Shown here one piece after another: positions 15,543 to 24,140 of a stretch of DNA of 46,990 bases (position 1 is its first letter; each line of letters opens with the position of its first letter). The notes under the pieces are model-generated. The model was not told the origin of the DNA and did no database searches. It worked only from the letters and a program-made list of their open reading frames with translations. Source of the DNA: a bacterium (GTDB taxonomy: Bacteria > Patescibacteriota > Patescibacteriia > Patescibacteriales > Patescibacteriaceae); assembly GCA_029570385.1 (NCBI GenBank), contig JAKPXD010000002.1, positions 1 through 46,990 on the forward strand, written 5' to 3'. The translations under genes were made by a program, and so were the position numbers.

Positions 15543-18416
15543 ATGACCACTAAAACCGTCTCTCAAGATTGGCTGAAAATTCGCGGCGCCCGCGTTAATA
15601 ATTTGCAAAATATTGATCTAGATATTCCGCGCGGTCAACTGGTGGTTATTACTGGTCTATCTGGATCGGGCAAGTCATCGCTGGCTTTTGATACCATCTA
15701 TGCTGAAGGCCAACGCCGCTATGTAGAATCGCTCTCCGCTTACGCCCGCCAATTTTTAGGCTTAATGGATAAACCGGATGTTGATTTAATTGAGGGCTTA
15801 TCTCCGGCTATCTCTATTGATCAGAAATCGGCCTCGAATAATCCGCGCTCCACTGTTGGCACCATTACGGAAATTTATGATTATTTGCGATTACTTTACG
15901 CTCGGATTGGTCAACCGCATTGCCCGGTTTGTGGCGACCCTATTAAAGCCAATACCGTTGACGAAATAGTCGATCAAATAATAAAACAAGCTACCGGTCA
16001 AAAGATTGCTATTTTATCGCCACTGATTCGTGATAAAAAAGGTGAGCACAAAAATGTTTTACTAGCTATTGCCCGAGCTGGTTTTAGTCGCGTTCGCTGG
16101 GATAATAATTTATATGATTTGGAAGAAGCCCAAAATTTAACCGTTGATAAACAAAAAAAACATAACCTATCTATCGTCATTGATCGACTGACTATTAATA
16201 ATGATAAGAGTTCTTATAGCCGTTTAACGGAAGCAGTTGATAAAGCTTTAGATTTGGCTAACGGACTAGTTGCTACCCTTGATTTAAACCAGACCGAGGC
16301 TGAAGAAAAAATTTATTCACAACATTTCGCTTGTCCGCGTTGCAATATTAACCTGCCGGAAATTGAGCCGCGCAATTTTTCTTTTAATTCACCGCATGGC
16401 GCCTGCCCACACTGTACCGGACTAGGTACTAAACTGGAGATTATTCCTGAACTAGTTTTTAATAATAATTTAACTATCGCCCAAGGAGCTGTTCGCCCTT
16501 GGTCACATTACGGCTATTCCAGACAACTGTGGATGACGCGAGTTATCGGCGCCGTGGCTAATGAATACGGCTTTGATCTTAATACACCATTGAACAAGCT
16601 GACTGCCAAACAGTTAGATATCCTAATGAACGGCACCGGTGATTTAGTCTATACTCTACCAAGCACCGCTGGGATGAATCAATTAAACGTTAAATTTGAA
16701 GGCGTTATTCCCAACCTCTATCAGCGTTATCAGCAGACTGAGAGCGATTTTGTCCGCACCGAAATTGAAAAATATATGCGGACCATTCCTTGTTCAGTCT
16801 GTCACGGACAGCGGCTCAAACCAGAATTTTTAGCCGTTAAACTGGCTGGCCAATCAATCTATGAATTAACCGAGCAGACTATTGCCCAAAATTACACTTT
16901 CTTTAAACAATTAATCGCTAACAAAAAATTAACTGCTAAACAAACCCAAATTGGTCGGCTGATTTTTAAAGAGATTATTAGTCGTCTACAATTTTTGCTC
17001 AATGTCGGTTTAGATTACTTATCTCTTAATCGTCCGGCCACCACTCTGTCCGGTGGCGAAGCGCAACGCATCCGATTAGCAACCCAGATTGGCTCGGCTT
17101 TAACTGGCGTACTATATGTTTTAGATGAACCATCTATCGGCCTACACCCCAAAGATAATGATAAATTAACTGACACTCTAAAAAATCTCCGCGATCTAGG
17201 CAACAGTGTTTTAGTGGTTGAGCACGATAAAGCAACAATGCTGGCGGCTGATCATATTATTGATGTCGGGCCAGGCGCCGGTAAAAACGGCGGTCAAATC
17301 ATTGCTCAAGGAACGGCTAAAGAAATCATGGCTAATCCGAAATCGCTAACCGGCCAATATCTATCCGGTAAAAAATCTATTCCAATCCCTAAAAAATATC
17401 GGGCTGGTAACGGCCATTACTTAACTATTATTGGAGCCCGACAAAATAATCTACAAAACCTAACTGTTAATTTTCCGCTTGGTAAATTTATCGCTATCAC
17501 TGGCGTTTCTGGTTCTGGTAAATCAACTTTGGTGACCGACATTTTAGCTCGTGCCCTTAAACAAAAATTTTACCAAGCGCTGGAAGATCCTGGTCAACAC
17601 GAGCGTATTGACGGATTACAATATATCAATAAGATTATTGAGATTGATCAATCGCCCATTGGCCGCACACCACGCTCCAATCCCGCCACTTACACTGGAG
17701 CGTTTACCCCGATTCGCGATTTGTTCGCCAGCCTGCCCGAAGCTAAATTACGCGGTTACAAATCTGGCCGCTTCTCGTTTAATGTTACTGGCGGCCGCTG
17801 CGAAGCTTGTCATGGCGACGGGCTAGTCAAAATTGAAATGCAATTTTTACCTGATGTTTATGTTACCTGTGAAGTCTGCCATGGCCAGCGCTACAATCAA
17901 GAAGCCCTGGAAATTCACTATAAAGGTAAAAATATTTACGAAATTCTGGAAATGACCATTGAGGAAGCTCTGGAATTCTTTACTAATCAGCCAGCCATTA
18001 AAGATAAACTGGCCGCTCTCAATGAAGTCGGTTTGGGTTATATTAAACTGGGCCAACCGGCCACCACTCTGTCCGGTGGCGAAGCGCAACGCGTTAAACT
18101 GGCTACCGAACTGGCTCGCAAGAGCACGGGTAAAACTCTCTACATCCTGGATGAACCAACCACCGGCCTCCATTTTGCTGATATCCATAAATTGCTAGAA
18201 GTTCTCCAACAATTAGTTGACAAAGGCAATACCGTCATTGTTATTGAACATAACCTAGATGTTATTAAAACCGCCGATTGGTTAATTGATTTAGGTCCAC
18301 TCGGCGGTCAAAAGGGCGGTCAAATTATTGCTGAAGGCACTCCACTAGAAATTGCCGCTAATCCCCAAAGTTTTACTGGACAATACTTAAAAAAAATCCT
18401 GCCAAAAAGTCAATAA
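15543..18416 (+). CDS. uvrA: Excinuclease ABC subunit A
   Basis: DNA-damage recognition ATPase of nucleotide excision repair, working with UvrB and UvrC (not in the window). The 957-residue protein has both ABC modules: Walker [15 protein letters not shown] and [14 protein letters not shown], two LSGGEAQR signatures, and Walker [13 protein letters not shown] and [11 protein letters not shown]. Zinc-binding cysteine pairs appear in CPVCGD, CPRC/CPHC and in the second module CEACHGDG / CEVCHGQR. Length and motif order are normal. ATG 15543 is preferred because the longer TTG frame begins within the promoter. No SD is seen. rplS follows 89 bases downstream with its own -35 element. Confidence 0.98.
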   Translation: MTTKTVSQDWLKIRGARVNNLQNIDLDIPRGQLVVITGLSGSGKSSLAFDTIYAEGQRRYVESLSAYARQFLGLMDKPDVDLIEGLSPAISIDQKSASNNPRSTVGTITEIYDYLRLLYARIGQPHCPVCGDPIKANTVDEIVDQIIKQATGQKIAILSPLIRDKKGEHKNVLLAIARAGFSRVRWDNNLYDLEEAQNLTVDKQKKHNLSIVIDRLTINNDKSSYSRLTEAVDKALDLANGLVATLDLNQTEAEEKIYSQHFACPRCNINLPEIEPRNFSFNSPHGACPHCTGLGTKLEIIPELVFNNNLTIAQGAVRPWSHYGYSRQLWMTRVIGAVANEYGFDLNTPLNKLTAKQLDILMNGTGDLVYTLPSTAGMNQLNVKFEGVIPNLYQRYQQTESDFVRTEIEKYMRTIPCSVCHGQRLKPEFLAVKLAGQSIYELTEQTIAQNYTFFKQLIANKKLTAKQTQIGRLIFKEIISRLQFLLNVGLDYLSLNRPATTLSGGEAQRIRLATQIGSALTGVLYVLDEPSIGLHPKDNDKLTDTLKNLRDLGNSVLVVEHDKATMLAADHIIDVGPGAGKNGGQIIAQGTAKEIMANPKSLTGQYLSGKKSIPIPKKYRAGNGHYLTIIGARQNNLQNLTVNFPLGKFIAITGVSGSGKSTLVTDILARALKQKFYQALEDPGQHERIDGLQYINKIIEIDQSPIGRTPRSNPATYTGAFTPIRDLFASLPEAKLRGYKSGRFSFNVTGGRCEACHGDGLVKIEMQFLPDVYVTCEVCHGQRYNQEALEIHYKGKNIYEILEMTIEEALEFFTNQPAIKDKLAALNEVGLGYIKLGQPATTLSGGEAQRVKLATELARKSTGKTLYILDEPTTGLHFADIHKLLEVLQQLVDKGNTVIVIEHNLDVIKTADWLIDLGPLGGQKGGQIIAEGTPLEIAANPQSFTGQYLKKILPKSQ

Positions 18417-18420
18417 AATC

Positions 18421-18449
18421 TTGACAATACCCCTAAAATTACCTAAGCT
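18421..18449 (+). promoter_or_regulatory. Likely promoter of rplS with adjacent inverted repeat
   Basis: Perfect -35 TTGACA (18421-18426), 17-base spacer, weak -10 TAAGCT (18444-18449). The -10 is also the left arm of an inverted repeat TAAGCT-aataa-AGCTTA (18444-18460) that spans the start point and could be a regulatory site. Confidence 0.5.
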
Positions 18450-18505
18450 AATAAAGCTTAACCAAATAAGCGCTATTTTTATCAGCCGAAAATTACTATA
18501 AATTT

Positions 18506-18904
18506 ATGACCGAAACTAAACTAGTCGTTGCGGCAACCGAAGAACAGCCGACTAAAACTACTCTGGGCGATCTAAAACCGGGCATGACTGTCCGTATTTA
18601 TCAACGCATCAAAGAACTCAATCCCAAGGGCGAAGAAAAAGAGCGCATCCAATATTTTGATGGGTTAGTTATCGCCTGCAAACACGGCCGTGAAGCTGGC
18701 GGCACTGTCACCGTCCGTAAGGTTTCCAATGGTGTTGCTGTAGAAAAAATCTTTCCAATTAATTTACCAACGATTAATAAGGTAGAAATTAAAAAGCAAG
18801 CTATTGTCCGTCGGGCTAAGCTGACCTTTTTGAAAAAAGGTTACAAAAAACGGCTTAAAGATATTAGCGAAAAGAAAACAGCTATCGCCAAAAAAGCCGC
18901 TTAA
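18506..18904 (+). CDS. rplS: 50S ribosomal protein L19
   Basis: L19 sits at the interface of the 30S and 50S subunits. The core is clear: DLKPGMTVRIYQRIKE, IQYFDGLVIACKHG, TVTVRKVSNGVAVEKIFP, and the basic RRAKLTFLKKGYKKRLK tail near the C-terminus. At 132 residues it is slightly longer than usual because of a short N-terminal extension (about 18 residues) and a Lys/Ala-rich tail. It has its own -35 element at 18421 and is followed by tRNA-Leu only 7 bases after the stop, so the two may be co-transcribed. No SD in the leader. Confidence 0.97.
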   Translation: MTETKLVVAATEEQPTKTTLGDLKPGMTVRIYQRIKELNPKGEEKERIQYFDGLVIACKHGREAGGTVTVRKVSNGVAVEKIFPINLPTINKVEIKKQAIVRRAKLTFLKKGYKKRLKDISEKKTAIAKKAA

Positions 18905-18911
18905 TCGGCTT

Positions 18912-18998
18912 GCCGAGGTGGTGAAACTGGTAGACACGCAAGCTTGAGGTGCTTGTGAAGGAAACTTCATGCAGGTTCAAGTCCTGTCCTCGGCACCA
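18912..18998 (+). tRNA. tRNA-Leu (anticodon GAG)
   Basis: Acceptor GCCGAGG pairs with CCTCGGC. The anticodon stem CAAGC/GCTTG holds loop TTGAGGT, anticodon GAG. A long variable arm, typical of class II tRNA-Leu, is present (GAAGGAAACTTC). CCA is encoded at 18996-18998. Confidence 0.95.
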
Positions 18999-18999
18999 C

Positions 19000-19025
19000 T
19001 ATAGAAAGCCAATTCGCTTTCTATA
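19000..19025 (+). terminator. 10-bp hairpin after tRNA-Leu, terminator-like
   Basis: Perfect stem TATAGAAAGC / GCTTTCTATA with a 6-base loop, starting 2 bases after the tRNA CCA. The downstream sequence is A/T-rich but lacks a clean T-run, so it may be a 3' processing or pause signal and not a strong terminator. Confidence 0.5.
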
Positions 19026-19057
19026 AAATTTATAAAATTACTTTTAAAACTAAACTT

Positions 19058-19432
19058 ATGTTGGAGCAATTTAGGCCACAAGATTCTCAACGGGAATCTC
19101 AAGAAGCCACAACCGAAAATAAAGTCGGTTTAAGCTTAAGTCTTTGTATTAAAAACATTTTAGAGGGTAAAGTTAAAGAAGAAGAGGTTAAAGAAATTAT
19201 CGCTGGCACTAGTTTTGCACCGGAAAAATTTGATGAACTCATTGATTTGTACAAAAAATCTTATTGGTACGATAATCCAGAGGAAGGAGAAGCTATTGCG
19301 CGACGCTTATTTGCGGCTGGTAAAATTAAACAACCGAGAATGGAGGGCGGTAAAATCCATAGCATCGCTGAAGGTCACTGGCTTGATGCCGAAGACGCAG
19401 AAGAAGAATACAAAAAACGTATAATGGAGTAA
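19058..19432 (+). CDS. Small acidic protein, unknown
   Basis: A 124-residue soluble protein, rich in Glu and Lys, with no membrane helix. The middle (IIAGTSFAPEKFDELIDLYKKSYW) and the end (DAEDAEEEYKKRIME) are predicted helices. I recognise no family. It lies between tRNA-Leu and tRNA-Val and could be transcribed with them; the leader has no SD and no clear promoter. The codon pattern looks coding, and a second frame inside it is a shadow. Its function cannot be inferred from neighbours. Confidence 0.7.
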   Translation: MLEQFRPQDSQRESQEATTENKVGLSLSLCIKNILEGKVKEEEVKEIIAGTSFAPEKFDELIDLYKKSYWYDNPEEGEAIARRLFAAGKIKQPRMEGGKIHSIAEGHWLDAEDAEEEYKKRIME

Positions 19433-19454
19433 TCTTCTGATTTCTTGATTAAAT

Positions 19455-19513
19455 TTTATTCTCTGCAGTGAGGTCTTTTTGGGCTCGCGAATTTTCTCAC
19501 CACAGAGAGTAAA
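19455..19513 (+). repeat. Long imperfect hairpin before tRNA-Val
   Basis: Arms at 19455-19472 and 19496-19513 (18 bases each) pair at 15 positions, plus a G-U, with a 2-base mismatch, around a 23-base loop. The right arm ends 3 bases before the tRNA-Val 5' end. It might terminate the upstream gene or direct tRNA 5' processing. There is no T-run after the right arm. Confidence 0.7.
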
Positions 19514-19516
19514 TTA

Positions 19517-19591
19517 GGGCGCATAGCTCAGCTTGGTTAGAGCGCTTCGTTTACACCGAAGAGGTCCTAGGTTCAACTCCTTGTGCGCCCA
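19517..19591 (+). tRNA. tRNA-Val (anticodon TAC), CCA not encoded
   Basis: Acceptor GGGCGCA pairs with TGCGCCC. Anticodon stem CTTCG/CGAAG holds TTTACAC, anticodon TAC. The T stem CTAGG/CCTTG has one T-T mismatch. After the discriminator A (19591) the sequence is CTC, not CCA, unlike the other three tRNAs here. The next ORF starts 11 bases on. Confidence 0.93.
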
Positions 19592-19602
19592 CTCATAACC
19601 TT

Positions 19603-21297
19603 ATGACTTTTCTTGATATTCAAATCTACAGTGGCATCAAATTAATTTTGGTGCTTTTTGCCATCTTGGCAACCTACTTAATTATTAAGAAAAAAAATCC
19701 TCTCTACTTGTTAATCGCTTTTGGACTAACTTCCGCTAGCACCTACTTTCTCTGGTCTAATAACCTCCAATTACCTCTCTGGGGTTTACAGGGCGACGAA
19801 TTGACTATCGCCGCTATGTTCAACACCTTTGCCAAAATCGGCCTCGGCGCTGATTTTAGCTACCACCATCTACCACCATTCTACCCGCCGGCTAGCTTTT
19901 GGCTTTTTGGCCTAATTGGCCGTTTTTTCCACTGGAACGGCATCATTATGATTAAGGCAGCCGCCACAACCTTCTTATTAATTTTCCCGGCAGTGGTATA
20001 TTTATTGCAACGTCGTCTTTTTAGCAATATTCTAGATGATAACCGTCTCAACACTCTCTTAGCTGTCTTGTCCCCATTATTGATTATGTCCGTCTTGGAT
20101 AAAGATTTAATGCTAGGCAAGCCCTATGAAATTGTTTCAGCAGTAATGGTTATACTATGGACTATTAGTCTTCATTATCAGGCGATTGGTCAACGTTGGA
20201 AAATTTGGCTACCTATTGTCTACGGCCTGGCCGCTGGCTTAATTTTCATGACTTATTATCTATGGCTAATCTTTGCCGCGATAGCCTTTATTTTAATGGG
20301 GCTACTAGAAAACAACCAGCACAAGCTTCGTTATTTCTGGCGATTGGGTCAAACCGCCGTAGTCGGCTTGATTGCCACTTTACCATTCACCGGACCGTTA
20401 ATAGGCAGCTACTTAAAAAATGGCCTAGAAAATTGGCAGACTGTCTTTTTTACACCTAGCGGCTTAGATCTGTGGCTACCAATGTTCCAATTAACTAGCT
20501 GGACTAATCTAATTTTACTATTCGGTCTAGCTACTTTAATTTATTATCGTCGTCAACCAATCGCTAAGCAATTACTTTATTTATTGTCCACTTCCTTTAT
20601 CTGGTGGGTTGGCGGCCTGTTATTGCTACTAATCTGGCACAAACCTTTCCAAGAATTCCGCGGCTTTTACGTCTGGGCGCCAACCATCTTAGCCTTAGGC
20701 GCGGCCTACGGCCTGAGCCGACTATGGAATTATTATCAGGTCAACCAAAAAGCAAACTATTTAATAACACTTGCCCTACTTAGTCTGCTTTATTTAATCA
20801 GCCAATCGTTCTTCGGTTTCTTTATTGATCATCCGGCTATTAAAAATCGACGCCTTGAATCTCGTCAAGCTGACCCAGCTATTATTCAATTGGCTAACTA
20901 TTTAACGGCTAATCCAATATCGCCCCACGAGTTGACCCTAGAAACCACTCCACAACTTTTAGCTTTTACCCCGATTAATAATTTGCTCTATTTTAATCAA
21001 CATAACGGCCATCCGGCTTCAATATTTTCTGAGCGCTATAACTATGTTCACAGTTTAGCGGCTGCTAAAACAGCGGCTGAGTTAGAGCAAAAAATTAAAC
21101 AATGCCCTTTTGGAAAATTAAAACGCTTGATTTTCTACAGCGACCAAAAATACTATTATCTCTATTTTCATTTAGACGAATTTATCAGCGGCATTAAAGA
21201 AGCAGAACTCAAATTTGATCGCCAATTATTCATTTCGCCATATTTTACAACCACCTATCAGAACAACGGCTACTATGTTATTGAAACCCAAGAATAA
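19603..21297 (+). CDS. GT-C fold membrane glycosyltransferase (arabinofuranosyltransferase-like)
   Basis: A 564-residue integral membrane protein with about 11-12 helices and a C-terminal soluble part of about 150 residues. The first periplasmic loop carries GDELTIAAMFNTF and LPPFYPPASFWLFG, which resemble the acidic GT-C motif and the LPPYYPP segment of AftA-type arabinofuranosyltransferases that use polyprenyl-phosphate sugars. A later loop has WHKPFQEFRGFYVWAP. I infer transfer of a lipid-linked sugar outside the membrane, perhaps to a cell-surface glycan; donor and acceptor are unknown. It starts 11 bases after tRNA-Val and its end overlaps tsaE by 23 bases. Confidence 0.7.
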   Translation: MTFLDIQIYSGIKLILVLFAILATYLIIKKKNPLYLLIAFGLTSASTYFLWSNNLQLPLWGLQGDELTIAAMFNTFAKIGLGADFSYHHLPPFYPPASFWLFGLIGRFFHWNGIIMIKAAATTFLLIFPAVVYLLQRRLFSNILDDNRLNTLLAVLSPLLIMSVLDKDLMLGKPYEIVSAVMVILWTISLHYQAIGQRWKIWLPIVYGLAAGLIFMTYYLWLIFAAIAFILMGLLENNQHKLRYFWRLGQTAVVGLIATLPFTGPLIGSYLKNGLENWQTVFFTPSGLDLWLPMFQLTSWTNLILLFGLATLIYYRRQPIAKQLLYLLSTSFIWWVGGLLLLLIWHKPFQEFRGFYVWAPTILALGAAYGLSRLWNYYQVNQKANYLITLALLSLLYLISQSFFGFFIDHPAIKNRRLESRQADPAIIQLANYLTANPISPHELTLETTPQLLAFTPINNLLYFNQHNGHPASIFSERYNYVHSLAAAKTAAELEQKIKQCPFGKLKRLIFYSDQKYYYLYFHLDEFISGIKEAELKFDRQLFISPYFTTTYQNNGYYVIETQE

Positions 21298-21739
21298 CCA
21301 ATTGCTGGTAGAATACTATGCGCCCACCGTTCGCCAAACGGCCAGCTTGGCTCGCCAACTGGCTAAAAACTGGCAAGGTGGCCAGATTATTGCCCTGTCT
21401 GGAGAATTGGGTACCGGCAAAACATCCTTTGTGCAATCAGTAGCCAAATACTTAAAAATCGCTCAACCATTAGTCAGTCCGACTTTTACTATTTGGCAAG
21501 AATACGATTGCCAGCATCCGACTATTAAAAAACTGCTACATATTGATGCCTATCGTTTAACTGGCGGTCAAGATTTACAAAATTTAGGGATTACTGATTG
21601 GGTTAAACAACCGAACTGCTTGATTATTATTGAATGGCCGGAAATAGTGGCTGATTGGCTACCTCAACAAGCTAAAATTATTAACTTCCAACATCAACCG
21701 CCAGGCCGACTTATCAGTTGGCTCGAACCACGAATTTAA
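21275..21739 (+). CDS. tsaE: tRNA threonylcarbamoyladenosine biosynthesis ATPase TsaE
   Basis: TsaE supports the TsaB-TsaD complex that makes t6A37 in ANN-decoding tRNAs. The 154-residue protein has the P-loop GELGTGKTSFVQSVA, the switch segment SPTFTIWQEY, HIDAYRLTG, and the Walker B-like CLIIIEWPE. I chose ATG 21275 (MLLKPKNNQLLVEYY), which overlaps the preceding gene by 23 bases; an in-frame TTG further upstream would add 20 residues not typical of the family. No tsaB or tsaD is in the window. Confidence 0.95.
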   Translation: MLLKPKNNQLLVEYYAPTVRQTASLARQLAKNWQGGQIIALSGELGTGKTSFVQSVAKYLKIAQPLVSPTFTIWQEYDCQHPTIKKLLHIDAYRLTGGQDLQNLGITDWVKQPNCLIIIEWPEIVADWLPQQAKIINFQHQPPGRLISWLEPRI

Positions 21740-21750
21740 TCTCGGCCGCC

Positions 21751-21779
21751 TTGCCAAAATCTATTTTATTGCCTATACT
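21751..21779 (+). promoter_or_regulatory. Promoter of the DksA-like gene
   Basis: TTGCCA (21751-21756), 17-base spacer, TATACT (21774-21779). The expected start near 21786 gives a leader of about 33 bases, with a small hairpin GAAGA-atta-TCTTC and no SD. Confidence 0.75.
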
Positions 21780-21818
21780 TAAATCAGCAAGAAGAATTAT
21801 CTTCCCCTTATTTTTATT

Positions 21819-22187
21819 ATGAAACCAGAAACTATTCAAGAAATTAAAGCTGAACTCTTGCGCATCAAACAGGAAACTGAAGAAGCCCTGAAGGTTTTCG
21901 CTACCAAAGATTCTGGCAATGCCAATGACTTTACCAGCACCTTCCCGGATTATGGTGAAGAAAATGATGAAAACGCTCAAGAGGTTGGCCAATATTCTAC
22001 CAATATAGCGACCGAGAATATTTTAGAAAAGACTTTGCGTGATGTTAAATCGGCTTTGAAAAAAATCGATCAAAATACTTATGGTATTTGTAAATATTGC
22101 CATAAAGAAATTGATGAAAAAAGGTTGCTAGCTCGGCCATTCTCTAGCTCGTGCGTCAAATGCAAAAGCCAGCTGCAAAAAAACTAG
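21819..22187 (+). CDS. DksA/TraR family C4 zinc-finger protein
   Basis: A 122-residue protein with an N-terminal helical hairpin (IKAELLRIKQETEEALK, then ENILEKTLRDVKSALKKI) and a C-terminal C4 zinc finger: CKYCHKEI and CVKC, with the family's YGIC and RLLARPFSSSC segments. DksA-type proteins bind RNA polymerase through the secondary channel; TraR-like short members act similarly. The classical DksA DxxDxA tip is not evident, so the precise activity is uncertain. It has its own promoter at 21751, and its stop lies just before a terminator-like hairpin inside the overlapping lspA gene. Confidence 0.9.
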   Translation: MKPETIQEIKAELLRIKQETEEALKVFATKDSGNANDFTSTFPDYGEENDENAQEVGQYSTNIATENILEKTLRDVKSALKKIDQNTYGICKYCHKEIDEKRLLARPFSSSCVKCKSQLQKN

Positions 22188-22687
22188 CTATTCGTCGCCA
22201 TCCAGTTCGAGCAGCCCTATTTAGGGCTGTTTTGTTATTAATAATTGATCGCGCTCTCAAAATAATCTCATTAATCTATTGGTCACAAAATCATGTCCAG
22301 CTTAGCGGTTCTTTTTCTCTAACCTATAATCTCAATCGCCGGCTCTCCTTTTCTTTACCGGGCAATGGGCCATTATTTAATTGGTTATTAATATTTTTGG
22401 TTATTGGATTAACTATTTACAGCCGACAAGCAATAAAAAAACAACCGTCACGATTGGATGGTTGGCTATGGCTATTAGCTGGCGCCTATAGTAATCTTTA
22501 TGACCGCCTAGTTTATGGTGGAGTGATTGATTATCTAACTAGCTGGTGGACAGTTTTTAATTTGGCCGATGTATTAATTGGCATTGGTCTAATTAGTCTG
22601 CTTTGGCCTAAGACTAATCAAAATTCTAGCGCCAGCCCTCCTGCTTCAAACCATTCTCAGCAGCGTCCACCTGAGCCTCTTGCTTAG
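22160..22687 (+). CDS. lspA: Signal peptidase II (lipoprotein signal peptidase)
   Basis: Membrane aspartic protease that removes signal peptides from prolipoproteins. Four membrane helices are visible. Family motifs are IIDRALK in helix 1, the Asn-containing LTYNLNRRLSFSL, and the catalytic aspartates in YSNLYDRLVYGGVIDY and TVFNLADVLI. ATG 22160 overlaps the DksA-like gene by 28 bases; a GTG at 22151 is also possible. A terminator-like hairpin (22211-22235) lies inside codons for the first helix. The C-terminal 20 residues (SSASPPASNHSQQRPPEPLA) are low-complexity and are read over the 3' end of rnc on the other strand, a 62-base convergent overlap. Confidence 0.9.
   Translation: MQKPAAKKLAIRRHPVRAALFRAVLLLIIDRALKIISLIYWSQNHVQLSGSFSLTYNLNRRLSFSLPGNGPLFNWLLIFLVIGLTIYSRQAIKKQPSRLDGWLWLLAGAYSNLYDRLVYGGVIDYLTSWWTVFNLADVLIGIGLISLLWPKTNQNSSASPPASNHSQQRPPEPLA
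22211..22235 (+). terminator. Terminator-like hairpin inside the 5' part of lspA
   Basis: CAGCCCTA / TAGGGCTG inverted repeat followed at once by TTTTGTT. It stands 24 bases after the stop of the DksA-like gene, the expected place for its terminator, but is within lspA coding sequence. It could attenuate lspA transcription. Confidence 0.6.
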
Positions 22688-23321
22688 ACATGCCATGGCC
22701 ACGGCTAATCAAACGATCGTCTAAATATAATCCGACTTCAAAAGTCTTTTCATGGTCAGGACCGCTGGACGACAAAACTTCATAGTGGGGCGTAAAACCA
22801 TAGGTTTCCTGAGCCCGTTCTTGAAAATAAGACTTCGGATCCAAATAAAGCTTATTCTTAATAATATTGCCGAGTTTAGTTAAAACTAATTGATTAATCA
22901 CCCGCTGGGCGACATTCCAGCCTTGATCTAAATAAATAGCTCCAATCAAGGCCTCCATGGCATCGGCTAAAATATACTGTCGCCCTTTAGAAGCTGTTTC
23001 TCTGGCTTCACCGCGTGATAAAAATAAATAGTCATCCAGATGAATTTCTTTAGCAACCTGCGACAATGTTTTGGCATTAACTAATGCCGCTCGCCAATCA
23101 GTTAATTCGCCCTCGGCTTTATCCGGATAATTCAAAAACAAAAACTCCGTCACTATCAATTCTAAAACGGCATCGCCTAAAAATTCCAGTCTTTCATTAT
23201 GGCTAACTGGAAAATTATTGTGCTCATTTAAGTAAGATCGATGAACTAGGGCTTGAGTCAATAATTTGTCGTCTTTGAACTCAACTCCCAGCGCCCGAGC
23301 TAACTGCTGTTGGTTGGTCAT
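22626..23321 (-). CDS. rnc: Ribonuclease III
   Basis: Cleaves double-stranded RNA, including rRNA precursors. The nuclease domain carries the signature NERLEFLGDAVLELIVTEFLF (HNERLEFLGDAVL core) with the catalytic acidic residues, and DAMEALIGAIYLDQG. A C-terminal dsRNA-binding domain follows (DPKSYFQERAQ ... YEVLSSSGPDHEKTFEVG ... GHGMSKQEAQVDAAENGL). Length 231 is typical. It is the third gene after rpmF and nusB (5 bases from nusB). Its 3' end overlaps convergently with lspA by 62 bases. A hairpin-rich transcript class in this window would be a natural substrate, but that is speculation. Confidence 0.97.
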   Translation of the reverse strand: MTNQQQLARALGVEFKDDKLLTQALVHRSYLNEHNNFPVSHNERLEFLGDAVLELIVTEFLFLNYPDKAEGELTDWRAALVNAKTLSQVAKEIHLDDYLFLSRGEARETASKGRQYILADAMEALIGAIYLDQGWNVAQRVINQLVLTKLGNIIKNKLYLDPKSYFQERAQETYGFTPHYEVLSSSGPDHEKTFEVGLYLDDRLISRGHGMSKQEAQVDAAENGLKQEGWR

Positions 23322-23326
23322 AATAG

Positions 23327-23800
23327 CTATTCGGCTGGCATCGCCTCAGCTGTTTCTGGCTGGCCCTTGGGCTGCTTATCAATATCTTTAGGCGGAATCT
23401 CTTTAAAAACCGCTCCGAGTACGCCATTGACAAACCGCCCGGAAGCGTCGCCGCCAAAACTCTTAGCCACCTCAATCGCCTCATTAATCGCCACTTTGGC
23501 TGGAATATTCTGGTCAAAAACTAGCTCATAAGTGCCGATACGCAAAATATTGCGATCTACCGGTGTAATTTGATCAAGCGGCCATTCAGTCGCATATTTG
23601 ACGATATAATTATCAATCGCTGGTAAATTAGCCACCACCCCTTTGACTAAATCATTGACAAAACCATGATCGTCAAACTCGGGAGCAAATTGCTGAAAAC
23701 TTTCTTTAACCAAATCTTCTAATTTATCTTTTTGGCCATTAAAATCCCAGCAGAACAAAGTCTGCATGGCAATAGTTCTGGCCAGATGACGATTAGCCAT
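23327..23800 (-). CDS. nusB: Transcription antitermination protein NusB
   Basis: NusB binds boxA RNA with S10 (NusE) in rRNA antitermination. The 157-residue helical protein has [20 protein letters not shown] at the start, [24 protein letters not shown] (core PxxxIxxVDRNILR) and the C-terminal [26 protein letters not shown], all strongly conserved in NusB; a short Pro/Lys-rich tail is extra. It lies 4 bases after rpmF and 5 bases before rnc, an operon of ribosome-biogenesis genes driven by the promoter at 24100. Confidence 0.97.
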   Translation of the reverse strand: MANRHLARTIAMQTLFCWDFNGQKDKLEDLVKESFQQFAPEFDDHGFVNDLVKGVVANLPAIDNYIVKYATEWPLDQITPVDRNILRIGTYELVFDQNIPAKVAINEAIEVAKSFGGDASGRFVNGVLGAVFKEIPPKDIDKQPKGQPETAEAMPAE

Positions 23801-23804
23801 AATA

Positions 23805-24062
23805 TTATTCGGCTTTTTTAGCCTTAGTTGCTTTGTCTTTGGTGGCTGGTTTGGCCGCCTTGGCTGGCTTAGCGGTTTTACCAGCAGCTGACTTCACTTT
23901 AATCACTTGACGCCCTTTATAAGTGCCGCAAAAAGCGCAAGCAGTGTGCGGTAAAGCCATCTGGCCGCACTGTGGACATTTCACCAAAGTTTTAGCCTTA
24001 AGAGCGTGATGTGACCGACGGCCACGAGTTTCACTCTTGGTCCGCTTCTTCATTTGAACCAT
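23805..24062 (-). CDS. rpmF: 50S ribosomal protein L32
   Basis: Small zinc-finger ribosomal protein. The N-terminus [21 protein letters not shown] matches the L32 start (R-rich, HHAL). The zinc finger is [22 protein letters not shown] (CxxC ... CxxC). An Ala/Lys-rich tail of about 30 residues extends the protein to 85 residues, compared with about 60 in many bacteria. A start at Met4 (24053) is possible, but the first Met fits the family alignment. It has its own strong promoter and heads the rpmF-nusB-rnc unit. Confidence 0.95.
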   Translation of the reverse strand: MVQMKKRTKSETRGRRSHHALKAKTLVKCPQCGQMALPHTACAFCGTYKGRQVIKVKSAAGKTAKPAKAAKPATKDKATKAKKAE

Positions 24063-24099
24063 ATCAATAATTTAAAATTAATAAACCTTAGCGTTGTTT

Positions 24100-24128
24100 A
24101 GTATAATGAATACTAGTGATTTCGTCAA
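24100..24128 (-). promoter_or_regulatory. Promoter of rpmF-nusB-rnc
   Basis: On the minus strand TTGACG (24128-24123) is separated by 17 bases from TATACT (24105-24100). The start point near 24093 gives a leader of about 30 bases. It lies between queA and rpmF, so the ribosomal genes are expressed independently of the queA-ruvB block. Confidence 0.8.
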
Positions 24129-24140
24129 CTTAATCATTAA

